Notes: generated from the letters alone by a model not told the origin. Shown: positions 38,701-47,724, counted from the stretch's first letter. The stretch: 64,000 bases of DNA from Debaryomyces hansenii CBS767 (GCF_000006445.2 NC_006045.2:1178001-1242000); one strand, 5' to 3'. Made by a program: numbers and translations.

Positions 38701-38942
38701 TATTTACTTGTTTGCCTCCTGCTAAGGCTGAGAGCTTTCAGAAGTTTTTAGTTGATCAAGGTTATAAAGCTACAATTGAAGAAATTAATGCTGACATTGA
38801 ACACGACTGTGAAAGTTGTAATAGCGATGAAGGAGAAAGTGATGAAGAAAGTGAAGAAGAAAGTGGAGAAGAAAGTGGAGAAGAAAGTGATGAAGAAAGT
38901 GATGAAGAAAGTGATGATGATGCTATGGTGGCTGATAAATAA
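35739..38942 (+). CDS. M16-family metallopeptidase (YOL098C/SDD3-like)
   Basis: Large zinc peptidase of the insulinase/presequence-protease type. The 1067 residues contain the inverted zinc motif HXXEH as HTLEH near residue 65, with the family context GCPHTLEHLIFMGSKKFPYKG. Further M16 lobes follow, for example GFKTLLPIYLDHLFNPTL, GVVFSEMQG, RPDNLCVVITG and a second homologous half after about 560. Length and sequence blocks resemble S. cerevisiae YOL098C. I see no mitochondrial presequence, so it is unlikely to be the matrix enzyme Cym1. The C-terminus is an acidic Glu/Ser repeat (SDEESEEESGEE pattern, residues about 1025-1060), as in the yeast homologue. The substrate is unknown. Confidence 0.88.
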   Translation: MVSTILQSHFVKQTSFSVEYAPAHITKWRSERTGLQVTYIDQPSPVVNGYFAVATEISDNSGCPHTLEHLIFMGSKKFPYKGLLDNLGNRFFSSTNAWTAVDQTVYTLTTAGWEGFKTLLPIYLDHLFNPTLTDEACLTEVYHIDGSGKEKGVVFSEMQGIESQSWFISFLKMQQTLYAKDSGYSSETGGLMSELRHLTNDQIKEFHKSMYRPDNLCVVITGSVDESELLRIMEDFDNELSPLPSVPNKRPFVDSKHDFPLTETIINEVEFPDKDESMGELLIAWIGPTADETVLNVALDMVGSFFTDSAISLFNKHLVEIENPMATEIDYSTDDYIRTGLNFTVSGIPTDRLYEVDLKIKELIKTQTDPKTLDLDYLKQILNQQKLKFIFTTEKSPSTFSNIAISEFIYGKTDGSDLSKWCKDLREYEILEGWTADQWCTLIKTYFVENKSATILGRPSARLNTLQKRENKELLKSIREKYGKDGLKELTDNLEKAQEINDTPIPDSILTQFGKPDPSKISFIETNSYKSGSNNIETDYIKENSFDKLLKKDCPENFPMFFHLEDFKSQFTTINLVMSSTKADPALLRYMSILEEIFSFPIKLPSGEYIPYEEVISKINDDLIEYQLDNGFDSQFLELINVKVKFETKNYNKAIEWLLYVLKYSVIEQSRIKIIIEKIINSLPDKKRNGELMMYSSQYRTLFNDSTLRKAQDCLNTEEFYKDLLQKINDGSFHEIEQDLNNLKNQLFNLNNFKIFVVGNSSSLSTPISSWTEFANDFKDNNKYVLEPFEKMPRSFQFKSDIGVKCSEDAFIVTTPATESTHLISSTPIPTDYLDKDIFKIALASEFLTAVEGPFWRGIRGVGLAYGASIRRNIETGYLNFSIYRGADAEQAWLTGKKIIDDYSNGTLKFDTVSIENAVAAIVNELANGESNNYDSANCKISDNLFKGRGPNYGTLFLKELNMLTADDLVYTTKKYFQPLFDAKHSVLFTCLPPAKAESFQKFLVDQGYKATIEEINADIEHDCESCNSDEGESDEESEEESGEESGEESDEESDEESDDDAMVADK

Positions 38943-39497
38943 ATAGTAGATTATAGATTTAATTAGAATATTTCAATTTCGCAAGAAAGTTATCAATATA
39001 TGCTTGCAACATTAATTTGCAACTGTTAGTGAAAAATTCATCACAACGAAAAATAATAGACGAACCATTAAAGGTCAGCAAATTCAATAGTCTCAAATGA
39101 ATTAGGACATGTCATATTACTCAAACATAACCCAAGTGATTATTAAAGCTTCATACAAAGGTTCATAAAATTCTTCAGTATACGGAATTTTGGAACACAA
39201 ATTCAAGATTGCGACTTTTTAAGGATGTCGTACAGTAATATTTAAACTTGATTTGAGTTACTACTGAATTAACACAGAAAAGCTATTACTAGTTGGTGAT
39301 TTCTGATTGGCTACGTCGTGAGAGCTTCCTGCTGGTATACATTACTAAAAAAACGGAATTCCCTATTAAAAAAGAAGTTATTAGAAACTCCTGCATATAC
39401 ATCTTTGATATCAAAAAGTCAATTCTTGCCACTAGTTAAAATGGCAAAGATGCAAAACTACCGCCAATACTTTTTACAGGGAAGAAGCTTATAGTGA
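38943..39497. other. Intergenic region upstream of the UFD1-domain gene
   Basis: About 550 bases of AT-rich DNA with no called gene other than a 17-codon upstream ORF at 39441-39494, listed separately. Confidence 0.45.
39441..39494 (+). promoter_or_regulatory. 17-codon upstream ORF ending 3 bases before the main start
   Basis: ATGGCAAAGATG starts a 17-codon frame that ends with TAG at 39492-39494; the main ATG follows at 39498. A second ATG lies within it. Scanning ribosomes would meet this frame first, so it could damp translation of the UFD1-domain protein unless the transcript starts downstream of 39441. Confidence 0.4.
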
Positions 39498-41636
39498 ATG
39501 ATGGGATATAACTTACAATTTGAGTTGAAGGTGACGCCTGGATCAAATTTGCCTCGGTATTCTGATCGAGCCATTCTTCCTCCCTCGGTTTTGTCATCGA
39601 TTATTGATACCTACAGCGAATCGAGTTTGCCCCATCCACTAATATTTAGAGCCTGGCATAATAATAACTCCTGTTACATTGGAGTGAAAGAGTTCTCATC
39701 AAATGAAGGGGAGATACTTTTGCCTCGCATTATCACTGATAAAATAGGAGCGGAAAATGACGATACTGTAAGAGTTGAATTGGTTAGTAACATTCCCAAA
39801 GGTAAATCATTAACATTGAAACCATTACAGTTTTATCCACAAATTCACAACTGGAAGTTTTTCCTTGAATCTAAGTTGACGAACTTCTATACTACCTTGA
39901 CTAAGAATAGCGCACTTTATATTGAAGATGGGCCTACTGTTTATGAGTTATATGTTGAAGCAGTTGATGAATCATTAGATACAATTGGCATTATAGATAC
40001 TGATATTATCCTTGACGTCATTCCGTTAAATGATATAATGGCAAACCAGCAACTAGAATTCAATAAGAATTTCAACCATGTAGATTCCAATAATATTAAT
40101 GAACTTTTTTTGAACGATGAAGTGCAGATAATTGAATTAAAACCATTTACATCTAGCGATTTCCGACCACAGGTCTACAAATTGGATCTTTCAAATTATG
40201 ACAAATCAAAACCCTTGACAGTAAAGGTTACTAGTCTGAATCATGATTATTCATCTCTCTTTAATCTTGATTTAGTTGTTGGTTTGGATAAGTTGGTAAG
40301 TTTGGAAAACTTTCGATGGACTACCATGAATGACGATTTTGATTTACAATTTAAATTAGAAAACAATATGACCAATACATACGAAAAGATGATAACTATA
40401 AACATGCAACAGGATGACGAACTTTTGACCAAGATTCATAAAATCGATGATGATATATCCGATCATTTCATATACATTGTGCCATTTACATGGGAATTGA
40501 ACGGGAATCTTACACTCTCCATAACGAACGAACAAAACAGTCCCAAAGATTCTACAACCATTGACCATAATTATGAAACATCTGATGACACTGTTAAGTG
40601 TTCGAATTGTAACAAGGCAATATCCAAAGATAAAATTTTGCTTCATGAATCATTCTGCTTGAGAAATAATGTCAAGTGTTCTTGTGGTTTGGTATTTTTA
40701 AAGGAAATTCCTGCAAGCCACTGGCATTGTGATGAATGCAACGATTCCGCAAAATATGGAAATTCATCATTGCTTAAGTTCAAGCACGATAAGTTGTTTC
40801 ATGAAGCGTCTTATGAATGTAATCAATGCTCTAGCACCGCAGAATTTAATGATTTTATAGACCTAGTCATTAACCACAAGGGATCTGTATGTCCCGGGAA
40901 ACTCCACGAATGCCGGTTTTGTTTTTTGATAGTACCACAAGGGGAGTCCACCTTTCAAGATAAGGTAGCCAATCTAACGAACCATGAAAACACTTGCGGC
41001 AACAAGACCACCGAGTGCTTTAAGTGCAACAAAATACTAAGAACAAAAGACTTGCCCAAACACTTGAAGATGCATGACCTCGATAAGATACAAATGAACC
41101 AGAATACTAAAATCAATTTTAACAAGTGTCTGAATGAGAATTGTATTATAATAATCAAGGATAACACAAGTAACCAGCTAGGACTCTGTGATTACTGCTT
41201 TGGCTCGATATACACACCCCAACACGATCCCACCAACATCAAACTCCAGAGCAGAATCGAGAGGAAGTATATGATCCAATTAACGAAGGGATGTGGCTTT
41301 GACTGGTGCAAAAATAACAATTGCAAAACCTACAATCCCACCCGTTTCACAGGTATGTCCCACAAAGAACTTCTAGTCTACATCAACGACTCCTTATTCT
41401 CCAGCATCCGCACTCCCGAACTCCCAGTCAACAAGAATAAACCATCTCCCCCGGTAAACAGGCTATGGTTCTGTGTTAATGAGTCAATTCAACTGCGCAA
41501 GGACATCCTCTATCTCTTATCATCCGAGAACGAATACGACGAAGAACTAATTTACAAGCCGATTAACGAGCTATCAGTCGTAAATGAAGACTCAGTGAGG
41601 GACTGGCTTCTACATAATGGTGTCAAAAAGACGTAG
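39498..41636 (+). CDS. UFD1-domain protein with Cys/His-rich zinc-finger region
   Basis: Probably a ubiquitin-pathway cofactor. The 712-residue product begins with a UFD1-like domain (about 1-200; RAILPPSVLSSIID, LLPRIITDKIGAENDDTVRVELV), the fold that Ufd1 uses to bind ubiquitin and Cdc48 adaptors. After a middle region, residues about 350-535 hold many spaced Cys/His pairs (CSNCNKAIS, CSCGLVFL, CDECND, CNQCSS, CRFCFLIV, CFKCNKIL) that read as several TRAF/XAF1-like zinc fingers. The C-terminal part (about 540-712) has further Cys pairs and a KGCGFDWCKNNNC motif. This architecture is known from uncharacterised fungal proteins. It is not Ufd1 itself, which lacks the fingers. The cellular role is not known. 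Confidence 0.8.
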   Translation: MMGYNLQFELKVTPGSNLPRYSDRAILPPSVLSSIIDTYSESSLPHPLIFRAWHNNNSCYIGVKEFSSNEGEILLPRIITDKIGAENDDTVRVELVSNIPKGKSLTLKPLQFYPQIHNWKFFLESKLTNFYTTLTKNSALYIEDGPTVYELYVEAVDESLDTIGIIDTDIILDVIPLNDIMANQQLEFNKNFNHVDSNNINELFLNDEVQIIELKPFTSSDFRPQVYKLDLSNYDKSKPLTVKVTSLNHDYSSLFNLDLVVGLDKLVSLENFRWTTMNDDFDLQFKLENNMTNTYEKMITINMQQDDELLTKIHKIDDDISDHFIYIVPFTWELNGNLTLSITNEQNSPKDSTTIDHNYETSDDTVKCSNCNKAISKDKILLHESFCLRNNVKCSCGLVFLKEIPASHWHCDECNDSAKYGNSSLLKFKHDKLFHEASYECNQCSSTAEFNDFIDLVINHKGSVCPGKLHECRFCFLIVPQGESTFQDKVANLTNHENTCGNKTTECFKCNKILRTKDLPKHLKMHDLDKIQMNQNTKINFNKCLNENCIIIIKDNTSNQLGLCDYCFGSIYTPQHDPTNIKLQSRIERKYMIQLTKGCGFDWCKNNNCKTYNPTRFTGMSHKELLVYINDSLFSSIRTPELPVNKNKPSPPVNRLWFCVNESIQLRKDILYLLSSENEYDEELIYKPINELSVVNEDSVRDWLLHNGVKKT

Positions 41637-42081
41637 ACTCCACAATGTCCTATTTTGGTAATAAGCTACCTTCTTCTTACCAATTTAGATATATATATAT
41701 AGACTACAATAAAACAACTATAATTACCCGACTTTGTTTATCATTCGACAAGCCTTTACTTTATCTCTACACGCATTACGAACTTGTAGCTCTTATCGGC
41801 CATCCACAGTTCAATCTAGGAAGGTTTACAATGGGCCTTTGCTTATCAGTGATATATTCTCATATCACACGACTTTGATTAGTAGATGACACAAAATTAA
41901 AAGTATGGCTGGACTTGGGCCTCAAACGGTTTCAGATAAATTACTTATCGCCACTATATCCCTTTTCTACGATAAACTAGATTATCTTCGTTAGTATTGT
42001 ACTTATTATACTATTATACGTTACAATTACTTATACAAACTACTCAAATAAAGAATAAACTCATAAATAATTAAAAAAAAT
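41637..42081. other. Intergenic region upstream of PRB1
   Basis: AT-rich with TA repeats near 41690. A 77-codon ORF (41645-41878) begins 8 bases after the previous stop but has no recognisable feature and I do not call it. The rest is the PRB1 promoter. Confidence 0.45.
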
Positions 42082-43725
42082 ATGTTATTATCAAGATCCG
42101 TTGCTATTTCCATTTTGGCTACCTTGGGGGTCCAAGGTTTAGTCATTCCATCAGTAGATGAAGTCATTGATGTTTTTGGAAAAAATAACGAAAAAGGTGT
42201 TGTGTCGAGCAATAATGCATTAGGACAAGCTGCAAGCAGTGTAGCTTCTAGCTTAAATGTGGAGTTATTATCGGTCAAGGAGGCAGCGCCAGTGGCCAAT
42301 GCCGAGTCGGTCAGAGATATCATTCCAAATAAATATATTGTTGTTTTCAAGGAAGGATTGAGTGCAGACGAAATCCAATTCCACCAAGAGTGGGTTGCTG
42401 CTGAACATGCTAATTTGATGGGTAACTTGGGCGAAAACGATCCATTTATGCATGCTATCAAAGAGTTGGATATCGCAGGCGGTATCCTGGACTCCTTCAA
42501 CATCAACAATTTGTTATCTGGTTACACCGGATTCTTCAACGAGGCTACTATTAACATGATTCGTCGTAACCCATTGGTTAAGTTTGTTGAGAAGGACTCC
42601 ATGGTCTATGCATCTGAATTTGACACCCAAAAGGGAGCTCCATGGGGTTTAGCCAGAGTGTCCCACAGAGAACCATTGAGCTTGAACTCATTCAACCAAT
42701 ATCTTTACGATACTGAAGGTGGTAAGGGTGTTACTGCTTATATTATTGATACTGGTGTCAATGTGGACCATGACGAATTCAAGGGTAGAGCCAAGTGGGG
42801 TTCCACCATCCCTGAGGGAGATGCTGATGTCGATGGTAATGGACACGGTACCCATTGTGCTGGTACTATTGGATCCAATGCTTATGGTGTTGCCAAGGGC
42901 GCAAACCTTGTTGCCGTCAAGGTTTTAAGATCCAATGGATCTGGTAGTATGTCTGATGTTGTCAAGGGTGTTGAATTTGCTACCAAGGCACATTTAGAAG
43001 CTGCCAAGGAAAATAAGAAGGGATTCAAGGGTTCCACCGCTAACATGTCGTTAGGTGGTGGTAAATCCCCAGCATTGGACTTGGTTGTTAATGCTGCTGT
43101 TAAGGCTGGTATTCATTTTGCTGTTGCCGCTGGTAACGAAAACCAGGATGCATGTAACACCTCTCCAGCCAGTGCTGAAAATGCTATCACTGTCGGTGCT
43201 TCAACCATTGCTGACGCTAGAGCATACTTCTCCAACTACGGTAAGTGTGTTGACATTTTCGCCCCTGGTTTGAACATTTTGTCCACTTACATTGGTTCCG
43301 ACTCCGCCACTGCTACCTTATCTGGTACCTCCATGGCCTCTCCACATATCTGTGGTTTATTGTCCTACTACCTCTCTTTGCAACCAAGTGGTGATTCTCA
43401 ATTCGCCATGTCAGGTAGTGGTGTGTCTCCAAACCAATTGAAGAAGAACTTGATCCATTATGGTTCCAAGGGTGTCTTAAGTGATATTCCAGAAGATGGC
43501 ACTCCTAACGTCTTAGCTTTCAATGGTGCTGGCCATAACTTAACCGAATTCTGGAACGATGCTGAGCAACAACAAGTTTCTGACAAAGAAACAAAGCTTT
43601 CCGCCAAACTTTCTAATTTCGAATCTAAAGTCGAAAAGTTGATTTATAAAGCTGAACACGAAAGTGAAGGCTTATATAACGATATTAAGAATTTGGTGGA
43701 CGATGCCTACAAGAATTCCAATTAG
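42082..43725 (+). CDS. PRB1: Vacuolar proteinase B, subtilisin-family serine protease
   Basis: Vacuolar endopeptidase that degrades proteins and processes other vacuolar hydrolases. The 547-residue precursor has a signal peptide (about 1-20), an I9 inhibitor propeptide (PNKYIVVFKEGLSADE near 84, ending about 185) and an S8 catalytic domain. The triad is Asp near 222 (YIIDTGV), His near 255 (GHGTHCAGT) and Ser near 417 (GTSMASPH), with the oxyanion-hole Asn in the AAGNENQDAC block. A charged C-terminal extension after about 465 is probably trimmed. It is shorter than S. cerevisiae Prb1 (635), mainly in the propeptide. A retained Cys in HGTHCAG marks the proteinase K branch. Confidence 0.94.
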   Translation: MLLSRSVAISILATLGVQGLVIPSVDEVIDVFGKNNEKGVVSSNNALGQAASSVASSLNVELLSVKEAAPVANAESVRDIIPNKYIVVFKEGLSADEIQFHQEWVAAEHANLMGNLGENDPFMHAIKELDIAGGILDSFNINNLLSGYTGFFNEATINMIRRNPLVKFVEKDSMVYASEFDTQKGAPWGLARVSHREPLSLNSFNQYLYDTEGGKGVTAYIIDTGVNVDHDEFKGRAKWGSTIPEGDADVDGNGHGTHCAGTIGSNAYGVAKGANLVAVKVLRSNGSGSMSDVVKGVEFATKAHLEAAKENKKGFKGSTANMSLGGGKSPALDLVVNAAVKAGIHFAVAAGNENQDACNTSPASAENAITVGASTIADARAYFSNYGKCVDIFAPGLNILSTYIGSDSATATLSGTSMASPHICGLLSYYLSLQPSGDSQFAMSGSGVSPNQLKKNLIHYGSKGVLSDIPEDGTPNVLAFNGAGHNLTEFWNDAEQQQVSDKETKLSAKLSNFESKVEKLIYKAEHESEGLYNDIKNLVDDAYKNSN

Positions 43726-44076
43726 ATGAATATGGGGTTATTTTCCTTTTATTCTCTCTTTTTTTCTTTTTATTTAGCTTTATATTACAATTTGATTATC
43801 AGAATTCTTTAATCATCTCTATTTATCTATACCAATCATGTCTACTGCCTACGATTTGCCGTTGTTTTAATACATAAATTTTTTTATTCATCTTGTCTCG
43901 ATAACTATGTGCAGAATTATGCCTAAAATTACGTCTCATGAAGTACGAGTTTAAATGATAGTGGCAATATAGACAAATATCTCCAGTCCATTCATTACCA
44001 ATTTTAGGTTTACGACTTTACATTACATGAATTATACTTAGATAGCCTGATTGATATATTATAGAAGAAGTTATAA
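43726..44076. other. Intergenic region PRB1 to RAD6
   Basis: T-rich 3' flank of PRB1 followed by AT-rich sequence before RAD6. No gene seen. Confidence 0.5.
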
Positions 44077-44692
44077 ATGTCCACGCCAGCTAAAAGAAGA
44101 CTTATGCGTGATTTTAAGGTACGTCGATGCTTAATAATTTTTAAAACATCGGATCAATACTAACGTAGTACAGCGTATGCAACAGGACGCGCCGAGTGGA
44201 GTCTCTGCATCTCCTTTACCAGACAATGTTATGAGTTGGTAAGTATATTATTTGAAATTAAGTTGAAAAATCGGATTACTAACAAAATATAGGAATGCAG
44301 TTATCATAGGTCCAGCCGATACGCCGTTTGAAGATGGTACATTTCGATTAATCCTACAATTTGATGAACAGTATCCAAACAAACCACCGTCGGTTAAGTT
44401 TATTAGTGAAATGTTTCACCCAAATGTTTATGCATCAGGCGAATTGTGTTTGGATATTTTGCAAAATAGATGGTCGCCCACGTATGATGTGTCGAGTATC
44501 TTAACGTCCATCCAGTCATTATTAAACGACCCTAATATAAGCTCTCCTGCAAATGTGGAGGCGGCCAACTTGTATAAAGATCATAGATCCCAGTATATTA
44601 AGAGAGTGAGAGAAACAGTGGAAAACAGTTGGAACGAAGATGATGAAGATGAAGACGAAGATGAGGACGAAGACATCGATGACGCTGAGTAA
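44077..44692 (+). CDS. RAD6: Ubiquitin-conjugating enzyme E2 Rad6, two introns
   Basis: E2 that monoubiquitinates histone H2B (with Bre1) and PCNA (with Rad18), and serves the N-degron pathway (with Ubr1). The CDS joins 44077-44118, 44174-44238 and 44293-44692, giving 168 residues. The first exon encodes the invariant N-terminus ([14 protein letters not shown]). The active-site Cys is residue 88 in GELCLDIL, the same number as in S. cerevisiae, preceded by the HPN motif. The C-terminal tail is almost all Glu/Asp, as in yeast Rad6. Without splicing only an ORF from 44411 is visible and the N-terminal half would be missed. S. cerevisiae RAD6 has no introns. Its neighbours GEP7 and PKP2 flank RAD6 in S. 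cerevisiae too. Confidence 0.96.
44119..44173 (+). other. RAD6 intron 1, 55 bp
   Basis: 5' site GTACGT, branch site TACTAAC at 44158-44164, 3' site ending TACAG at 44173. It falls between codons 14 and 15. Confidence 0.93.
44239..44292 (+). other. RAD6 intron 2, 54 bp
   Basis: 5' site GTAAGT, branch site TACTAAC at 44277-44283, 3' site ATATAG ending at 44292. It splits the Trp-36 codon after its second base. Confidence 0.93.
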
Positions 44693-44758
44693 ATGTGCAT
44701 AACACTAGAACCATTATGTGTTGTATATATATTAAATAAACATATTCTATTTACAGAG

Positions 44759-45568
44759 TTATTTTAACCATAAGTAATACCATTTGCGGGACAGTTTCTT
44801 TTCGTCGTCGAGTTTTTTCAAAAGTTCATGTTCTAGTTGTTCTTGTCTGGCTTGTCTGGCTTGTCTTTGATTTTCGTACTCATCCTCGATGATAACCTCT
44901 GCGGGTCTGAATTCTTCGCCGTAGTTTTTGTCTCTGTAGATTGCAAGCATAGATATAAATATAGTCAAATAAATAAAGAACTTTGAAACTCCGTCTACTC
45001 TTTTGAAGTCAAATTGCTTAGTTCTAACAGGTGTTTCGGATAATATCACAGGGGGGTTTATCTTATTAATCTTCGTGGTGTTTGTTGGCTTCGTAGTTTT
45101 CACTTTACTCGGGATATGAAATGGTAAATCGTAAGGTGCTTCATTAGTATTCCAATTTTTAAAATCTTCCCTAACACCCCAGTCTCCAAAGTAAATGTAG
45201 TATCCTAATCTCTTGTCTTCTAATGTCAACTTTGTCCATTTCAGGTCAAATTTAGCTTGTAATTCTTTCAATACTTGTCCTTGATGGAGTAAGCTTAAAC
45301 TTCCAAACAATTTTGGATTTTGAAAAACAGGTTTGGTTTCAATCGGTTGAGTAGCATCGTCAGACGAAGACGAAGAAAAAAGACCACCTAAATCTTTAAT
45401 AGATTGCATAGCTAATTCTGCAGCTTCTTTCTTAGCTTGTTCTGGACTCTTTTCCTCTTTCTTAACATTTTCAGTCGACGTAGAATATCTCAAATGAGTG
45501 AATTTAAATATCCTTGGGTTTATAATCCCACACCTTAAGGTGGATCTACCGACTATCATCGAATTCAT
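44759..45568 (-). CDS. GEP7: Probable mitochondrial protein Gep7
   Basis: S. cerevisiae Gep7 is a mitochondrial protein of unknown role that interacts genetically with prohibitins. This 269-residue product has a basic, acid-free N-terminus (SMIVGRSTLRCGIINPRIFKFTHLRYSTST) typical of a presequence and one membrane segment near 200-217 (FFIYLTIFISMLAIY). A charged coiled C-terminus follows. Resemblance to Gep7 is modest (a KLT-DxR-GDW-DFKN region and the VDGVSKF lead into the membrane segment). The stronger argument is position: it follows RAD6 in convergent orientation, as GEP7 does in S. cerevisiae. I use the ATG at 45568; the upstream in-frame codon at 45574 is TTG. Confidence 0.68.
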   Translation of the reverse strand: MNSMIVGRSTLRCGIINPRIFKFTHLRYSTSTENVKKEEKSPEQAKKEAAELAMQSIKDLGGLFSSSSSDDATQPIETKPVFQNPKLFGSLSLLHQGQVLKELQAKFDLKWTKLTLEDKRLGYYIYFGDWGVREDFKNWNTNEAPYDLPFHIPSKVKTTKPTNTTKINKINPPVILSETPVRTKQFDFKRVDGVSKFFIYLTIFISMLAIYRDKNYGEEFRPAEVIIEDEYENQRQARQARQEQLEHELLKKLDDEKKLSRKWYYLWLK

Positions 45569-45855
45569 TATCAAAATAGGGCTTCTTATGCTTAGAGTTT
45601 CAATATAATACCTTCAATGTTGTATAGTGAAAATCACGTTAAAAATTGAGGTCACTTAATAATACGCAACAAGATTCGAACCAAGGACACTTTTATTGAA
45701 ATTATTTCCTTGCGTAGTTTTATAGAGATAACGATGGACAAGAATAGTTCTATAATCAAGCAAGTGAAGATGATTTGTAGGTCAAAGAGTATCTACATCA
45801 ATAACATTACATTTGTTTAGAAAGTCTTAGTCTTATATTATAAAGTTTATATGTA

Positions 45856-47724
45856 TTACATAATTCTATTCATGAATCTTCCCATTGCAATCATAGGTGC
45901 ACATACAGCTTTCACCATCATGCACAATGCATCAATTAAGAGACTCAATTCGTAGAGGAGCCATAAAAAGATCACTAACTCAATCATTATTACTAACGTC
46001 TGCAAGTTTGGAAAATTCATAGCAATAATATCGATGGGTGCAAAAATAATTCTCATTATTTTAATATTCTTAATGAGAGTGTTCAAATTTGAAATGATAG
46101 CAACCGGACCTTTTGATGAGTCCAAGACCGATTGTCTTCTCTGCTTGTTAAACCTGGTTTGGGGATATAAGGACGAAAATGACGTCGGTGGATTTCTTTG
46201 CAACTGCCTACTAGTAGGATCATAGTATAGTTCCTCATCTACATAGCTTTCTTCGTCATTTCCATCATCAACTTCGATAACAAACTCTTGTGACAGATCA
46301 TCGAGCATTCCTGGAGGAGCCGCAATTACTGAACCCCCCAGGTTCCTCATTAAGCCTTTTTGATTCCGAGGAATTTGCCCATTATTAAATAATGCAGAAG
46401 CTGGCTGACCCCATCTGTTTACCACGCCTTTATAATTTTTCTTTATGTTTCTCATGTCGAATTTGACGGCATCTTTATTCATACCGTGTTTCATTTTTGA
46501 TCTAAAGTTATTATTAGCTATTGGTTCCTCTTGACACGCTGGTGGTTCAGTTTGATCATACGCCAACCAAGATAGTATATAGTTCCATAGAGGATGAAAT
46601 TCTGGACCGTTACTGGAAGAGGTACCTAAATTACCTATCTCCTTTGGTTCTTCTGGTTCAAGTACTATTGGTTCAGCTGATGGAATATCCTCTATCCGAC
46701 CATTTGAGTAATTAAGATTATTGGAATAATCCTTACCTAATTCTTTTGAAGCTTTCTTCAACTTTCTTTTCCATACATTTTTAAAGTTTTTATTTTTCTT
46801 CAATTGCTTCCTTTCTTCTTCCGTCAAGTATATTTTATTGTTCAAGTCATTTTCGTCGTCATCATTGCCAGTGTTAGTGGCCGTTGCATTAATAAATACA
46901 TCCCTCCTTTCGCTGGGAGATATATCTCTATTTTTATAATAATCGTATTCGTTGTAGTTATCTTTACCTAGTTTAGTCTGAATTGTTTTAAAAGCTCTTT
47001 TAAGTCTCTGACTTTGATCCTGTTCCCTTTTCGTTTCAGGGTCATCAAATACGGATTCCATAGGGTTATATTTTTCCAGTAACTCCTGCTCATCTTCAAA
47101 AACATCCCGGAACGTCTTATGAGTATAAAACTTGGGTTTGTATGGAGAACCATCATACCTTTGCTTCTGCTTAATGTAATAGTCCCCCTGAGAATACTTT
47201 ACAGGCTGTCTAATTGACTTTCCGTTTATCAACGCTTTATCTCTTGGAATCTTTTGTGGGTAACTTGGAGAGTTCTTATTCTGAAGAACATTTAACTCCG
47301 CCGGGGTTATTCCTTGCTCTAAGTAATCCGGATCATAGATAACGTCTTCCTTAGAAGCAGACTTGGTCCCTGATGCTTTCCCCATGGTTGCATTGAAGTT
47401 TTCCACAACTGGAGATGATAATGGCGACCCTGGCAGGCTCGAACTCTCTGAACATTGGGGCCTTGCGCCTTTTGCATCATTCATCTCTGAAGGTGTCCTT
47501 GGCCGTGATAATGGTGTCCTGGATCTAGCCACAGGAGTCCTTGACCTAGTCGAGCTCGGTGAACCATCTCCTGTAATACTTGTGGCTGTACGTGGACTAT
47601 GGGCTCTGTTCCGACTGAAGTAATCATATTGCTTCCTTTCGTTATCAGGCAGCCCAACATGTCGATTTCTGGTGACGTTATTGAGGTAATCTGACGTATA
47701 ATACCCTTTGCTGGTAACATTCAT
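45856..47724 (-). CDS. Membrane-anchored protein of unknown function
   Basis: I do not recognise this 622-residue protein. Residues 1-110 are Ser/Pro/Arg-rich with repeated SRTP and SRPRTP motifs that look like sites for proline-directed kinases. The middle is charged (KKNKNFKNVWKRKLKKASKELG near 310), with a conserved-looking block near 370-440 (FHPLWNYILSWLAYDQTEPP ... NRWGQPASALF). The C-terminal 75 residues hold one or two hydrophobic segments (IIFAPIDIIAMNF and TLVIMIELVIFLWLLYELSLL), so it is probably tail-anchored in the ER or nuclear envelope. It lies between GEP7 and PKP2, an insertion relative to S. cerevisiae. It is divergent from PKP2 with 254 bases between starts. Confidence 0.78.
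   Translation of the reverse strand: MNVTSKGYYTSDYLNNVTRNRHVGLPDNERKQYDYFSRNRAHSPRTATSITGDGSPSSTRSRTPVARSRTPLSRPRTPSEMNDAKGARPQCSESSSLPGSPLSSPVVENFNATMGKASGTKSASKEDVIYDPDYLEQGITPAELNVLQNKNSPSYPQKIPRDKALINGKSIRQPVKYSQGDYYIKQKQRYDGSPYKPKFYTHKTFRDVFEDEQELLEKYNPMESVFDDPETKREQDQSQRLKRAFKTIQTKLGKDNYNEYDYYKNRDISPSERRDVFINATATNTGNDDDENDLNNKIYLTEEERKQLKKNKNFKNVWKRKLKKASKELGKDYSNNLNYSNGRIEDIPSAEPIVLEPEEPKEIGNLGTSSSNGPEFHPLWNYILSWLAYDQTEPPACQEEPIANNNFRSKMKHGMNKDAVKFDMRNIKKNYKGVVNRWGQPASALFNNGQIPRNQKGLMRNLGGSVIAAPPGMLDDLSQEFVIEVDDGNDEESYVDEELYYDPTSRQLQRNPPTSFSSLYPQTRFNKQRRQSVLDSSKGPVAIISNLNTLIKNIKIMRIIFAPIDIIAMNFPNLQTLVIMIELVIFLWLLYELSLLIDALCMMVKAVCAPMIAMGRFMNRIM

Noticed and set aside
39360..39497. Intron joining the 17-codon upstream ORF to the UFD1-domain gene
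   Set aside because: No 5' splice site or branch site in suitable positions, and the UFD1 domain looks complete from the ATG at 39498.
41645..41878. 77-codon ORF after the UFD1-domain gene
   Set aside because: Irregular composition, TA-repeat derived residues, no motif. Likely chance.
45655..45695. Possible tRNA B box (GGTTCGAATC on the minus strand)
   Set aside because: The T stem does not close on either side of the loop, and no A box or anticodon arm follows.
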